Assembly: GCA_000729835.1 (NCBI GenBank) | Contig: JFHB01000013.1 | Span: forward strand, 248,001 to 312,000 | Reading direction: 5' to 3' | Source: Atkinsonella hypoxylon | Taxonomy: Eukaryota > Ascomycota > Sordariomycetes > Hypocreales > Clavicipitaceae | Length of the DNA stretch: 64,000 bases | Shown here: piece after piece, positions 1 through 12,844 of the stretch | How the letters are laid out: every line of letters begins with the position of its first letter | How positions within the stretch are numbered: position 1 is the stretch's first letter | Made by a program: the position numbers and the translations under genes | Notes under the pieces: model-generated | Told to the model about the DNA's origin: nothing | The model's database searches: none | The model's input: only the letters and a program-made list of their open reading frames with translations

Positions 1-2447
1 TGTTTAGACACAGCTGATAGCCCGCCGACGCAACACAAATTTTCTGCATACAGATGCGCATTAACTAATGGCCTGCAACCCACGTATGCCACGACACCCA
101 CACCGAGCGGGCGCAGGTGATGCTTGCAAGGGGAGAGAAGGGAGCTCCCGCTAATGGCGGAGCGGGCATGTCCAGAAATGGCGACTTTGAACAAAAAGGC
201 TAAAGCCAAAACGGCTCGACAATCGAAGGGGTGTGGAATGCGGCTGTACTGCATAATTCGTGGTCAGACCACGAAGTCTGCCTATTGCTGTTACTTTCAA
301 CACGCTCGTGTCATTTTTACACCAGTCGGAGAGATGTGTGCTCTGGAAGAAAGCAAGCCACGCCTTGGTGTTTGGTCAAGGTCACTTCGATGGTTCTCTT
401 GGATGCAGGCGTCTCTCGGTGAATTTCCTTCCCAGACAACCCAGCCTAGGCAAGAAGGCCGCCGAACCAAGACCCAAGTCAGCTCTCATTGTAGATGCTA
501 GCGGGGCCTTGCGTGACGCCCAGTCCAACCAATATTGTGTGGTTACCGAGGAGCGTTGGCTGGAGAGTCGATGTAAGCATTTGTGATAGCCTGGCCAATG
601 TAAGCCGAGGTACGAATTATCATGTATCTCATCCTATTGTTTGTTCGCCATGCTACCAGTGCATCGATGGGTGAATGACTGAATGAATAACAATTACGGC
701 CGAAAGTGTACTGGACTGCAGCCTGTCCAATCTAGATGGTGTGCCCACCATCCCATTCGGCCTTTCTTCCGTGTCACGGTCCGCCTAGCCTGACATTTGA
801 GCGATCGTGCCCAATTGTGATCGATGTCAAAGGCTTCTGCTTACCAAAAATGTACAGTAGGCATGGCTGGACTTGCCTAGAGGCAGCTAATCTGGGAGAC
901 TCAGTAGGTACTTAACGTTCAGCCCGGATGCAATTGAAGTGCACTGCTTCGGATTCTGGAACTATTGTCGGCGGTCTTATAAGCTTTGATAGCGATGGCT
1001 GCTTGCATTGCTAAAACTTGGAACCGTCATGCGACTTGCTGATTACAACGTGGCATAACTGTCTTTGGCCTGTCCAAGGACCACCAGTCTGCCGAAGAAT
1101 TCTTCGTCTGCGGAATAGGAGAGGGGGGCCACGAGAAACACGACGATGTACGGGCCATTCTAATACCCGATTATGAGCTATCGCGATCATCGTAGCCCCG
1201 GTCTAATGTTACTTTGCCCGGGAGATTTGCGGTGGAATAGGATAATTGGAGAATCCCGAAGCGCCGTAGTTATCGAGGACGAGAAAAACTCCGCATGGTT
1301 AGCATTAATCTTGCTTTGGGATCTAGAAACCGGTCGAGGGCGGTGGCGCCAAACAGGATGACAGATTACGCAACCGGTTCCATCTCTGTGTCGTGGGCCG
1401 AGCAACCGAGCAATACGTGTAGTGTATTCTGTCCGTCCCCCTGGCGCTTACCTGCGTAGGGACTAGGGCGTAAAAGGGAAAAAAAAAAAAAAAAAAGAAA
1501 AAAAAGAAAAAAAAAAGAGGCCGGTCTCTCGTCTTTCCCCATCCGGTGTTCCTTTGGTCGTGCAGCAAAAGTCACAGTACGCGGAAAAGTTGTCGTAATA
1601 TTTCATGCATGCTGCGGGACTTCGCAACGGTTCCCAGCACACGAGTGAGAGAGATGTACCTGTCGCGTATGCAAGGTTGCTCGCGGTCCCCGCAAGCTCA
1701 CGTTATCAAAGGCTTCAGAAACGGTGAGAGAGGAGGGAGGGAGGGAGGGGGGGCGAGGAGGCGAGGAGGCGTGTCAATTCGAATCTCCCCAGCCTCGTTT
1801 TGAAGCGGGTGGCGAGGGGGGTTCGTTTGCATGCGTCGCTGAGCTGATGGGCGTTTGAGTCAATGGAGACGTGATGCCGTGGAGTCTGCATGGGAGGCGA
1901 CGTGGCTGGATTCGCGCAGATGCGGTGGGCGGCGTTGGTTTGACGCTTTTCGAAGCCGGGCGTAGGTAGGTAGGGTAAGACAGACACTTGCTGACGGGCA
2001 GATTGCGCGATGGCTCAATTGGTCATCATGGATGCTAAGAATTTATAATGATGATATAAATTCATAACTAAAATACATGCAATACACGTTCCCCCAGTGT
2101 CATCGTTACAAATCTATGCATCAAGATCACAATGGATCTCCATCACAACAACCTACCTACGTACGACTCTACAGATCAATGTTCCACGAAAATGTAGAAT
2201 GCCGGTACATCCTGTGATGGGGTATCCCCAAAGACTAGAAAAAGCGTCCCATCTTGACCGATCCAGCCAACAGGTTCCTACTAATATTCTCAAATAAATG
2301 CCATAGCCGAATTACCCATCTTTGAAATAGCACCACGCCCTACTCTAAACCCCATCAACATATTTTGCCATCGTTTTCAAAGTTGCACATCTGCCAAGCT
2401 CACAGCCTTGTTTCATCTTTTCCCCCTGGCACGGCGCAAGATACCTG
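1..2447. other. Intergenic, no gene supported
   Basis: No reading frame here resembles a known protein or can be joined into a convincing spliced gene. Visible features are an A-rich tract with interspersed G at 1479-1516 and a purine-rich GGGA/GAGGC stretch at 1728-1772. The left part may be a flank of a gene outside the window. Confidence 0.5.
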
Positions 2448-2903
2448 TCACGATTCCTGCTCATCGGATGTGTCTCCGTTGACACTTTTGTTCCCAATAA
2501 CGGCCAGCCTTTCCGCCTCGACTTTGTCGAATCCCTCGATCTGACGTGGATAAGCTAGAATGTGACCAAACATGGACGGGGAGAGACGGGCGAGTAGAAT
2601 TTGTTCGAGCGAACCGCGCCAATGCTGGTAGGCTGCTGATTTGAAATCCCTAAAAACCTCCTGGTGGGTGACAATTTCGAGCTTCTGTTTCGGGAACGAT
2701 ATGGAGAGCTTACCATCATCATCATTGTTTTTCGACTCACCAGTACCTGGAAATTCAAATTTCTTCATGTACATTTGGGACATGAGGAACATGCAACGAC
2801 ATCGCGAGTCAGCCTCGTCCGGTCTTCTCCGTGATGCATTCTCCAAAAAGTGCTGTATAGTTGTAAATCTAGGTACAGCCACGCCCTTGTATGTTTGAAT
2901 CCC
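2448..2903 (-). other. Open frame directly after the zw10 stop
   Basis: After the TGA that ends zw10 the same frame stays open for about 150 codons and has no ATG near its start. Its product would be charged, with no family I recognise. The TGA lies inside a GTGAGG splice-donor-like sequence, and a CTAG acceptor 39 nt downstream would join the frames. It could therefore be an alternatively spliced or read-through C-terminus of the ZW10 protein, an unrecognised exon, or chance. Confidence 0.3.
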
Positions 2904-5731
2904 TCACAAGTCAACAGCGGGGCATTCGGTCTTCTTAATATCCTTGATCGTCTGCCTTGTTCGCGCATTATCCTCGAAACTGGCATGAATCAGATCCACA
3001 ACTTCTTGCGCTGTAAAGTAATAGCTCAGCTTTTGCTCGAACCACAAGCTCCTGATATCCTTCAAGTTGCTTTGCAATATTTCGCCAAGATACTTCAGAC
3101 GAGGCCAATTGGGAGAGTACTGCTCTGCTGTTGACACTTCGTTCGCAACAGGCTCTGTGCCCCCAAGCTTGCTTGGGAGGAAGAGATCGTCTAATGTCGT
3201 TGTCGAGGCAATCAGGTGTGCAATATTGTAAGCTTCGTCTTGCCCTATTGCAGATAAATCCAGCACATCTGTGATGATTCGATTGGCGAGAGCGTCGACT
3301 AGTGACCCGATAGCCTGAGACCAAACAGATCTAGCCAGGATATTCTCCCATGTTGTTGCTACAGATCGGATGTGTGATATTCCCGCCTCGATCGCGCTGG
3401 CCGGATCATCCTGCTGGACGACGCTCTGAGAGCTGCCGAGTAGATCCTGAAGTATTGTTCGTTGCATCATCATTTCGTTGCCGTAGCTTCGGTTAGCAAA
3501 ATTTTGTAGCGTTTTTATATCGTTGTCCAAACGCAGCATTGTCTTTGCTCGTGGAGTAAGGTCCTCCCGTTCTGTCCAACGTTCCGTAAACTTGGTCAAC
3601 TCATCGGCCATGTACATGGCGTCATTGTACAAATACCTGTGGCGTCTTGTTAAATGCACAGGCTCCCCAAACACCAGGACAGGAAGCATTTCAAACTTAC
3701 ATGTTGCCACCGGCTTCCAAAGAATAATAGTAGGGTGAGATAGCTCTGAATAGTGCCAATGCAAAGGTAGGCAGACTGAACAGGCCAGGCGCCGTTGATG
3801 CAATGAGCTGATACTCGTCTCCATCTCTTGTCAGAACAGCAGCATCCTCCAGTATCGAGGTGACCATATTCAGCACCGGCTCAGGCATTGAGGAGATGTA
3901 ATATTTTTCCTTGAACACAAGCTCCTTCTTCTGCTCCATAGCTGCAGCTTTCTTCTGTTTTTTGGGTGAAGGAGGATTGCCAGGCACTGGCTCGGCAGGA
4001 GTGTCTTCTTCACCCCAACCCCACGCGTCAGCACCAGTGTCTTCTTCTTCGTCCTGGCTACCGACCTTGTCCGACACCTCGGTTCCTTTCGTTACCTGTT
4101 TAGTAGTATCTTCTTCGTCCCCCCATCCCCAAGCGTCGGTGCCATCGTCTTCTTTGTCTGATGCCTTTAAATTCGGCTCTGTAGCTGGACTTGTGTCTTG
4201 CGTTTCGGTATCGTTTTCATCATCGTCCCAAGCATCATCCCAGGCAGCACCCCAGTCGTTAGTATCCGTTGTAGCACCAGCACCGCTCGCCGCAAGTTCT
4301 TTGCCTTCGGACACCGTGACCATGTGTTTTTCGACCCTTTCCACCTGTCTCGGTGAGCTAATTCCTTGGCTCAGTTTCGTCCGAACGGTATCTAGAGCAG
4401 TCTCTCGACATCGCCCTAGCCACGTCATGTGAGCTTTGCTCACCCATACCTTTAGGTCTTCAAAACCGCTGTAGCCCTTTACTTCGAGAGCGTCGCAGAA
4501 GACCCGAGCACTCTGCATAATGCTTTGAAATCGTGTTATATCGTCCAAGGATGATGGAACTGCTGGGTTGAGCCACTGCTGAATCAACCTCGGTATTAAG
4601 TCCGCCATCATGAAGCCTGCGAGCTGGTTAAGCAACTCTTGCGGCAACTTCTGTGACAAAAATTCCAGAATGACTTGCAGATCGGAAAGAAGCGCTTCAA
4701 CAGAAGCATCGCGTTGTCCTGACAAGGCTAGATCATCTCCATTGACTTGTACGCCGACATGAGTTTTCGTGTGTTTGTCCATCCTCGGCGAGATGATCGC
4801 ACCATTCAGATTCCTCCACATTTGTTCCATGCGTTCATCAACTTCCTTGTATGCCTCGATTCCGATGACCGCTTCTGGGAGAGTCATGCCGCCTGCTACA
4901 GTTTGTTAGCACGATGTGTTTGGTCGCAGAGAACATAGAACGTACCCGGAAGAGCTTCATGAATGGTAACCATGCCATCGTCGACATTGAAACTGACCAT
5001 TTCCTTCCATATTTGATTCAAGACCTCATAGATTGACGATTTGAGTTCAAAAGTTCGATGATCTAAAAGCTTAATAACTCGACATGTTTTGCTAACATTA
5101 ACTGCATCGAGGGCAGCCCAAGCTTCTGTCCCATTTGTCAATAATGCTGGATCTGGGGAACTTCCACTCGTGGCGGCGAATCTTTCACTCACGTTCAAGA
5201 AGTCGCAGGGACTCGAGGACCCGTCTCTCGTTTCGTGCTGTCTCGACCTCTGCTAAGAGCATGTTCAAGCTTTTGATCTTCGCCAGGACACCTTGGACCT
5301 GTTGGCTATAGTTGACTTCGCAATTTAGAAACTGTAATTGTTCCTCGGCTTTCTCAATGACTTTCCCTGACACCTCTGGAGCTTCTGCTTGCCGCACAAT
5401 GTCGTTCGCTATCGTCTTGGAACGAATAATATCCTCTTGTAAGGCCTTTGCATTCTGGGCCCAGGAACTGACGTCGTCTTTTGTTTCCTCGTTGATAACA
5501 TGAATTTCGCTCTGTTGACATGTAAGCAGCTAGTAAGCTAGCTATCGACCCAATCTCTAACTGCGTACGAACCTCGAGTTTGGTTTTAGCCGCGGCCAAA
5601 GCTTCGATGGTAGGCTGAAGATCTATGTCTGAGACTGGTGACAACCCTGAGATGTCATCTGGAAACCTCCCCTCTAGAGCAAAATTGACGATAGCATCAC
5701 TAAGCTGTTGCGGCTCTGCAGCCGTTGTCAT
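2904..5731 (-). CDS. zw10: ZW10/Dsl1-family vesicle tether and kinetochore protein
   Basis: Five exons (5573-5731, 5193-5511, 4946-5125, 3701-4895, 2904-3636) give 861 residues. The N-terminal half is helical and coiled-coil-like, and the C-terminal half matches the ZW10 tethering domain, ending near the usual family C-terminus (FEDNARTR). Residues about 430-520 form an acidic, tryptophan-rich insert with one WGAAWDDAW-like motif and two DAWGWG motifs. In yeast Dsl1, the ZW10 homologue, an acidic loop with such motifs binds COPI delta and alpha subunits, so a role in Golgi-to-ER vesicle capture is likely; ZW10 also acts at kinetochores in animals. The splice joins keep the frame across all four introns (61, 67, 50 and 64 nt). 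An open frame follows the stop (see 2448-2903). I am sure of the family and fairly sure of the exon borders. Confidence 0.88.
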
Positions 5732-6208
5732 GGCTGGTATTGGCGCACAATTGACGGCAGCTATCCTTCTGCAGTGCGTCAGAGTCGCATCTGGAGTCAG
5801 CTATATGCTATGCTCAAGGTAGCTTTGTGTTTGATCAGATGCATTCAGCAATTATATCGTCGTATCCGTCTCGAGCAGAATCGCCTCTTATATGACAGTG
5901 CTAATCGCGTGCTGCCTTGTTTCTTGCTGTTCTTGCTCTTGTTTCTGTGATGGTAGCTTGGGCACAGGATGGAGGCCCAGACAGCTGTTCAATTTTCTGT
6001 CATCATAGGAAGAAAGTGGGGCGGCCAAACGATGCAGCAGCTCTCCATTCGCCGGGTAGAAGGGCACACAAAGCACTCAGGGTGCCAGGTACACAGCCTA
6101 CGGTCGACAAATTAACCAGGACGTTGTGCCGCCAATGATGGTGGTGTGCGGGGGGCCACGATGTCCTAGTTAAATTGTCGGCATCTTGCCAAAATTAACC
6201 TTGGACCC
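5732..6208. other. Intergenic, upstream of zw10
   Basis: This should hold the zw10 promoter and leader. No further gene or clear motif was seen. Confidence 0.5.
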
Positions 6209-6397
6209 CTAGCCAACAATAGAGGGGCACTCCGGTTCACTTCTAAGCTTTATGCAGGCAAACTCAATCACCTGACGAAGCATTTCTTTCTCTCGGGTGC
6301 ATCTTTGGCAGACCAGACCTGTTGACAGCCTCTGCGTCAATTCATACTCTTCTACTAGACAGGCCGGACATCTCAACTCAGCGTCTATCCAGTCCAT
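6209..6397 (-). CDS. Possible small protein with two CxxC pairs
   Basis: An ATG-initiated frame of 62 codons contains CPAC and CQRC about 20 residues apart, the spacing of a small zinc ribbon, followed by a helical charged tail. It may be a real small zinc-binding protein or one exon of a larger gene. I do not recognise a family and see no splice partner. It lies between the divergent zw10 and M16 protease genes, and transcript evidence would be needed to accept it. Confidence 0.25.
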   Translation of the reverse strand: MDWIDAELRCPACLVEEYELTQRLSTGLVCQRCTREKEMLRQVIEFACIKLRSEPECPSIVG

Positions 6398-7038
6398 TGT
6401 AGTATTGGGATCTTGAGACGCCTACGGCAGCGAGGTAGTTTGATAGTCCTTAGTATCAGTTGCCAAGATACTTGATCAAGCCGCGCTTGTACATTTTGTC
6501 AGCTTCCTCCCAATTTGGAAACGTTTCGTCTTTTGGGCATCACTTCCCCTCTTTTCCCTTTCCTTCTTCCTTCTTGCTCTCTTTCGTCTTGTTTGGCTTC
6601 CAGAAGTCCGCGTACACCTTGACCTTAGAACGGCGTGTGGTCCTGTGGTGAGTCAGTTTACACACGTTCATATCTCCCATCTTTTTTGAGATTCAAACAC
6701 TTTCACTCAGGAAATAAACTTCCCCTCTTGCTATGCTCAAGCTTGTCAAAGCCTTCTTGGCTCGACGCTTAAATATGAGTTCTCGTTCCAAACCACTTCC
6801 CATGCCCAACAAAATTCATAACTGGCAGGTGAACAGGTCCCTACCATGCACCAAGATGCAAGAAGCTCGTTGACAGAGGGACAATGCCATCACATGCACA
6901 ACCACTCCAGACTTGCTACGTATTGTTGTTTCTAGCCGGCTCCTAATGTTCGCTTTTGATGTACCATACAGTTTCGCTGGGCCAGACTAACAAGCTACAG
7001 GCTCCTATTCCAAGGGCAGCGTGAACACTCTAGTTACC
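6398..7038. other. Probable promoter and leader of the M16 protease
   Basis: This stretch contains pyrimidine-rich DNA around 6540-6600, common in fungal promoters. No other gene was seen. Confidence 0.45.
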
Positions 7039-10000
7039 ATGTCTTCTTCCAAACCGAAATCACAGTTTCGCAAGGTTCAAAGTTTTACCACCGACTATGC
7101 GCCCTGCACTATCACCCAATATGTATCTGAGAGAAGTGGCATGCAGGTCGTCGTTGCTGATCGTCAAGGGCCAAAGATAAATGGATACTTCACCTTAGCT
7201 ACCGAGATTTTTGACGACTCAGGTGCACCACACACTCTAGAGCACCTGATATTTATGGGCTCGAAGAGCTACCAATTCAAAGGCCTTCTAGACAAACTAT
7301 CTTCCCGAGCTTATTCCACGACAAACGCTTGGACCGCGACGGACCACACGGCCTACACGCTGGATACCGCGGGGTGGGAGGGATTTGCTCAAGTACTTCC
7401 TGTTTACCTTGAGCATATCATCTTGCCAACGATCACAGATGAGGCCGTCACTACTGAGGTTTGGCACATAGACGGCGAAGGAAATGATGCTGGCGTGGTT
7501 TATTCCGAGATGCAAGCTGTTCAGTTTTGCAGTGCAGAGCTAATGGACTTGCAAGCTCGTCGATTGATGTATGCGAAAAATGTAGGGTTTCGCTACGAAA
7601 CAGGTGGCATGACGGAAGCCTTGCGTGTCCTCACACCAGAAAGAATTCGGCAATTTCACCGGGACATGTATCAGCCACGGAACCTCTGTCTGGTCATCGT
7701 AGGAGAGACTGACCACGAAGATTTGTTGCATATCTTGGACGACTTTGAAGAGAGCATAAAGGACGACATGCCTCCGCTCGATGCGAAGTTCAATCGGTGA
7801 GTTGCTAAAAAAGGTTGAATTTCAATAGATAATCAGATATTAACGGGCTCAACTTATAAGACCTTGGCTTGAATCTGCTCAGCCACCTCCCCTAAAGGAA
7901 ACAATCGTTACCACGGCCGAGTTTCCTGAGGAAGATGAGTCTGTCGGGGAGATTCTTATCGGCTTTCTCGGTCCCAATTGCGTTGACGTGATAGAGACTT
8001 CAGCACTGAACATCCTCCTCACTTACTTATGTGGTTCATCAGTTTCAATTCTAGAAAATATTCTGGTGGAAAAAGAAGCGCTTGCCAGCTCAATCTCTCA
8101 CTGGTGGGAGGCACGCCCCGACTCTGTCATTTGGCTTCAACCCACTGGTGTTGCAACAGAGAAATTGGAGTTTGTCGAAAAGCGTTTATTTGCACTCCTC
8201 AAGGAAGTGGCGTCGAAGCCAATTGACATGGATTACATGCTCGAATGCATCCGAAGAGAGAAGCGACAAGTCAAGTTTCACGCTGAAACATCCGAATCCT
8301 TCTTTGCCACAAATATTATTACAGACTATCTCTTTGGAAAGAGAGATGGGTCAACCCTCAAGGACCTGTCGTCTTTGAGCCAGTATGATGTGTTGGAGAA
8401 GTGGACGGACGAGAAGTGGCGTGCATTTCTAAGAAAATGGATAGCGGATGCCCACCATGTCTCCATCTTAGGCAAGCCTTCTCATGAACTGGCCAAAAAG
8501 ATGAAGAGCGAGGAGGAAGCACGTATTACAAAGAGAAAGGAGGATCTAGGGACAGAAGGACTAGAGAGACTGGCAAAGAAGCTCGACGAGGCTAAAAGAA
8601 AGAATGACGAGACCATCCCAGCTGAAATTATTGATCGGTGGACTGTTCCTGGTACTGACTCCATTCACTTCATTGAATCCGACACTGCGCGGTCTGGCCG
8701 AGCCCGAAGTATCGGTCCCGGCTTCGGATCGGCGCAGAAAATCATTGACTCTTCTGTAAATGGCAAATTGCCACTTTTCATTCAATTTGAAGATGTACCG
8801 ACAAATTTCGTCCACATCAACATTCACCTCGGCACCTCGCAAGTCCCCGTGGAACTGAAACCGCTCCTGTCCATCTTTAGAGACAACTTCTTCAACACCC
8901 ACATCATGAGAGATGGGATACAGGTTGACTTCGAGCAAGTCGTCATGGAGCTTGAACGAGATAGCATTGGATATGGCATTGGCTCGTCCCGAGATTTAGG
9001 TGATGCAGACGGTTACCTCATACAATTCCAAGTTGAGCCCGAGAAGTATGCCGCCGCGGTTAACTGGCTGAGAACGATGATGTTCAATCCCGTGTACGAC
9101 CCCCAGCGCCTCAAGGCTGCCGTGAACAAGGCTTTGGCTGATATCCCCGAGGAAAAGCGGGACGGACGCGGCATGGCTGCCGAGATTGATGCTGCCGTTC
9201 ACATGGACAAGTCCTCGCTGACAGTTGCGAAGCGTACGCTGGTCAAAGCAGTGTATTTGAAGCGTCTTAAAAAGCTTCTCGGCAGTGATCCTGAGAAGGT
9301 CGTGAAGTGGTTCCACACGATCCGCAAGTCACTGTTCACGTTCCAAAACATGCGTTTCCTCGTCACTGCAAACGTGTCCAAGCTGCCAGATCCCATCAGC
9401 ACCTGGAATCCTTTGTCGGAGATGCTGACCGCACAGGAAGATATGATTCCTATCCCCAAGTTCGTCGACCTCCTGAACGACGAAGGCCGTAAGCCTGGCT
9501 CAGTGGGCGCCATAATCGTGCCCATGACTACTCTTGAGAGCTCCTACTCTGTAAGCAGCGCCCCCAGCATCACGTCACTCTCCGACCCCAGATTTGCCTC
9601 CATAACCGTCGCAATCGGGTACCTTGAGACGGTAGAGGGTCCCCTTTGGAACGCTGTCCGCGGCGCTGGCTACGCATATGGCTCGTACTTCTCCCGCAAT
9701 ATCGACTCAGGCATCCTGTCCTACCGTGTGTACCGCTCCCCAGACGCCTACAAAGCGATTTCCGCTTCCCGAGATGCCATCAAGAAGATTGCAACGGGCG
9801 AAGTGGCCATAGACAAGCATTTACTCGAAGGAACCATCAGCCAAATCGTCGTCATGATTGCCGATCAGCAAGCCACTATGCCCAGCGCCGCCCAGCAGAA
9901 TTACATTCAGAGCGTTGTGCGAGGCCTGCCCAAGGATTGGAGCAAAGAAGTGCTCAAGAAGGTACGGACCGTAACGGAGGACGAAATAAGGAATGCTCTG

Positions 10001-10333
10001 AATGAGTTTATTCTACCGTGCTTTGAACCTGGGAAGAGTAACGTGGTGATTACGTGTGCAAAGCTGATGACCGAGGTATGTTCTCTCCGATGGAAGGGAA
10101 TTTCTGATATAATCTCAGTCTGCTGACGACGTTTTATATAGAATATAGAAACCGCTTTCAGAGGCATGGGGTATAAAGTGCAGACGCGTGAACTGAGCTA
10201 TTTTCATGATGACTACGGCCTGAAGACTGGAGATGATGACGAGGATGATGACGAGGATGATGACGAAGACCCTGATGACGAAGAAGGATCCGAAGGGAGT
10301 TATGATTCGGAAGATTTTGATGAAGAGAATTAG
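7039..10333 (+). CDS. M16 family zinc metalloprotease, YOL098C/Sdd3 type
   Basis: Three exons (7039-7796, 7861-10075, 10142-10333) encode 1054 residues. The inverted zinc motif HxxEH is present as HTLEH at residues 65-69, and a downstream glutamate in the segment VVYSEMQ near residue 157 is the likely third zinc ligand. Length and domain order fit the large two-half M16C enzymes, which form a closed chamber and degrade peptides. The C-terminus is a long Asp/Glu tail encoded by GATGAC-type repeats. The start is the first ATG giving MSSSKPKS; a GTG just upstream is in frame but is not a normal fungal start. No mitochondrial presequence is visible, so a cytosolic location is likelier. Introns of 64 and 66 nt have consensus ends. 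The second M16 enzyme in the window (Cym1) belongs to a different subgroup. Confidence 0.88.
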
Positions 10334-10639
10334 ATGATGCTTGGTGCGAAGGGTAAATTCGATAGGTGGTATGCATTGTAGTTTACATGATGCGATGTGC
10401 ATTTATCTAGAGGGGTAAAATACAGTCTCCGCTTGACGTCGATTTGAGGCATTTTTATGGATTCTTCCATGCACTCACTGTAGGGAGCAAATCATTCACA
10501 AGCGACTTACTCCGTACTTTTATAAATACCCGCAGACTCTGTCTGGCCTCTTATCTCCTTCTATGTCTTGTATAACGCTCGTCGGGACACCAGCTATCTA
10601 TTCCGTTTGCTCATCGCTTCCGTTCTCTCACATCTGCAT
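10334..10639. other. Convergent 3' region between M16 protease and ste24
   Basis: About 300 bp shared by the two 3' ends. It includes one TACTCCGTA motif at 10508-10516. No gene was seen. Confidence 0.5.
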
Positions 10640-12275
10640 TCACAGATCGTCACGACCAGTGGTCATAGCCTTGGCCGAGCCATCGATATCCTTGCCCTTC
10701 TCACTCGTGAGCGCCTCCTTTGGCTTCCAACCCAGTGCCTTGAGACGTTCTGAAAGATGGGGGTGCGAGAAGTGATAGCTAGCATACATCCAGTCCGCGT
10801 CCATGGTGCTCAGGTTTTGAGCATGCAGCTTGATAAGCGAGCTGGCGAGCTTGGTACGGAAGCCAAGACTCTTGGCAAAGTCATCGGCCTCGAACTCGAA
10901 CTTGCGTGAGAGGATGTTGAGCAGCAGCTTGATGACGGTATCCATGGGAGAGAGGGCGTCGGAGAAGAGGATGAAGCCGATGATGATGGGGTACTCGGAG
11001 TGGAATCCAAATGCGTTATAGAGCGACTTATTGTTGAGGAAGACTGAAAAGAGGGAGAAGACATAGAGAAGATGGGCCTACATAAGTCGAGTTGGTCAGT
11101 CAAAGCCCTTTTTTTCCAGGTATAAATTGGATGTAGCAGAGAAGCGATGCGTCTCAAGTCAGTAGCGCAGTCTTACCTGGGCAATACCAAAAAGACGGCT
11201 AGTGTGGCCCAACTTCCAGTGTCCGAGCTCGTGCGCCAGAATTGCAATGATTTCATCTGTTTCTGTCTTCTCAATGAGCGTATCGTAGATGACGATGTGC
11301 TTCTTCCATGGTAGACCGTAGAAATAGGCATTTGAGTGGGCACTGCGCTTAGATCCATCAATGACAAAAAGCTCTTGAAGAGGGAACTTGTGTGCGGCAG
11401 CCAGTCCGTTGACCTTGTTCTTCAGCTCGCCCTCTTTAAGAGGTGACAACTTGTTAAACAGGGGCTGAATGAAGATGGGATAAGCAGTGGTGGTGAACAA
11501 CTGCAGACCGGCGGCGAAAACCCATAGGTAGAAGACGAACTGGTTGCCAGTCTTTTGAATGATTTTCAGAAAAGCAGCCAGAATGGGAGGCACCAGCGCA
11601 AAGGTCAGCAAGTTGGTCTTGATCATGTCGGTAATGAATAACGAGGGCGTCTGCTTATTGAAACCAAACTTTTCTTCCAGCACAAAAGTGGTATACACGC
11701 GAGTCGGTAGAGACAGAAATTGTTGGATGACCATGAAGCTAAGGACGAAGAGGATGGAGTGCGAGATCTCGCCGCTGAATCTGGCGGGCGCCCATTTGAG
11801 CAGCAAGTCGCCGGTCCAAGACCAGAGCTTGGGAAGGACGTCGTAGTGGATGAAGGCGACGTTTTGAATCTGAGCCCAAAGACCGGAGATGATTTCAAAT
11901 TGGGCTTTGGCGCGGCCGTAAGCTTGGGACTTGTCGAATGTTTCGCGGGAGATTTCCTTGGACAGAACGGCGGGGGGCTTGGTGCGTTGGAGAATACGGT
12001 ATTGACGCAGGGTGAGGAAGGATTCGAAAACGTATTGACCGATGGAAAAGCCCAGAATGAGCTTCTTCCAGGGGAAGAGGGGACGGTCAAGATATCGCGC
12101 GAGGCGCTGAAGGAAAGAAAGTAACAAAAGCTCCGGTTAGCAGAGGGGCCTTTTACATCATGCAGTCTGTCCGTCGTCGCGGGCCAAGAGACCAAGTCGG
12201 TGTTATGGAATTGAGCATGGCAATTGGCGCAAAGCAACTTACCTGGAGAAAATTCATATTGGATACGTCAGTCAT
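10640..12275 (-). CDS. ste24: CaaX prenyl protease 1 (Ste24, M48 family)
   Basis: Exons 12243-12275, 11177-12106 and 10640-11077 encode 466 residues; starting at the second in-frame ATG (12257, MNFLQ) gives 460, close to yeast Ste24 at 453. The zinc motif HExxH is HELGH near residue 300, followed by the conserved segment KLGH. Several hydrophobic segments fit the multi-spanning ER and nuclear-envelope membrane enzyme that cleaves the aaX tripeptide from farnesylated proteins such as a-type mating pheromone. The 11-codon first exon is supported because it completes the conserved beginning MNFLQ-RLARYLDRP across an intron with donor GTAAGT and acceptor TTCAG. The prenyltransferase alpha subunit of the same pathway lies near the right end of the window. 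Which of the two start codons is used is uncertain. Confidence 0.92.
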
Positions 12276-12844
12276 TTCAACCGCAGTTGCAATAGCTCCC
12301 AGCCGACAATTGACTGTGTTGGTTGAATGCTTGGATGGAAGAGAAGGAAAGCGCAGAGCTGTCGTGTGCTGCTGCGCGGGAAGAGGTGGGCAGCTTGCCT
12401 TCGACTTGCAGCAGTTGACAAGGTGTCCGTCCGTCTGCCGTGGCTTATCGATTTGGAAAGCGGGTGCTGGTGGGGCCTTCAAGGGATTACGGATTATGTG
12501 GCATGCGTTACAACGTCATCCACGAAATCTCTTGGAATGAAGTTATTTGTATTTCGCTTCAAGAAATAACATAGACTGCAGCCTATCGATCTCTCAATCG
12601 AACCGGCGTCTTTCGCTTTCCCATCGCGCATAGTCCGAGAACGCGATACAGTAACTTGGACTGCACACGACAGGCCACCACACTCATACAATAAAAAGAA
12701 CAAGAAGGAAAGAAAAAGAACAAGAACAAGAACCAGAGAATAAAACATGGGCCTGTGCAAAAGCCAACATGCATTTCTTTCTATTACACTTAACATAAAT
12801 ACATGCAGCGGCTTCTACACTTGACAGACAAGTGGAGCGAAACA
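12276..12844. other. Upstream region of ste24
   Basis: This stretch includes the ste24 promoter and the 3' region of the taxilin locus. No other gene was seen. Confidence 0.45.

Noticed and set aside
124..586. Overlapping open frames on + at the left edge
   Set aside because: Three frames overlap, none resembles a protein, and no splice sites join them.
10158..10376. His-rich open frames on - at the 3' end of the M16 gene
   Set aside because: They are the antisense of the Asp/Glu-coding repeats of the protease tail.
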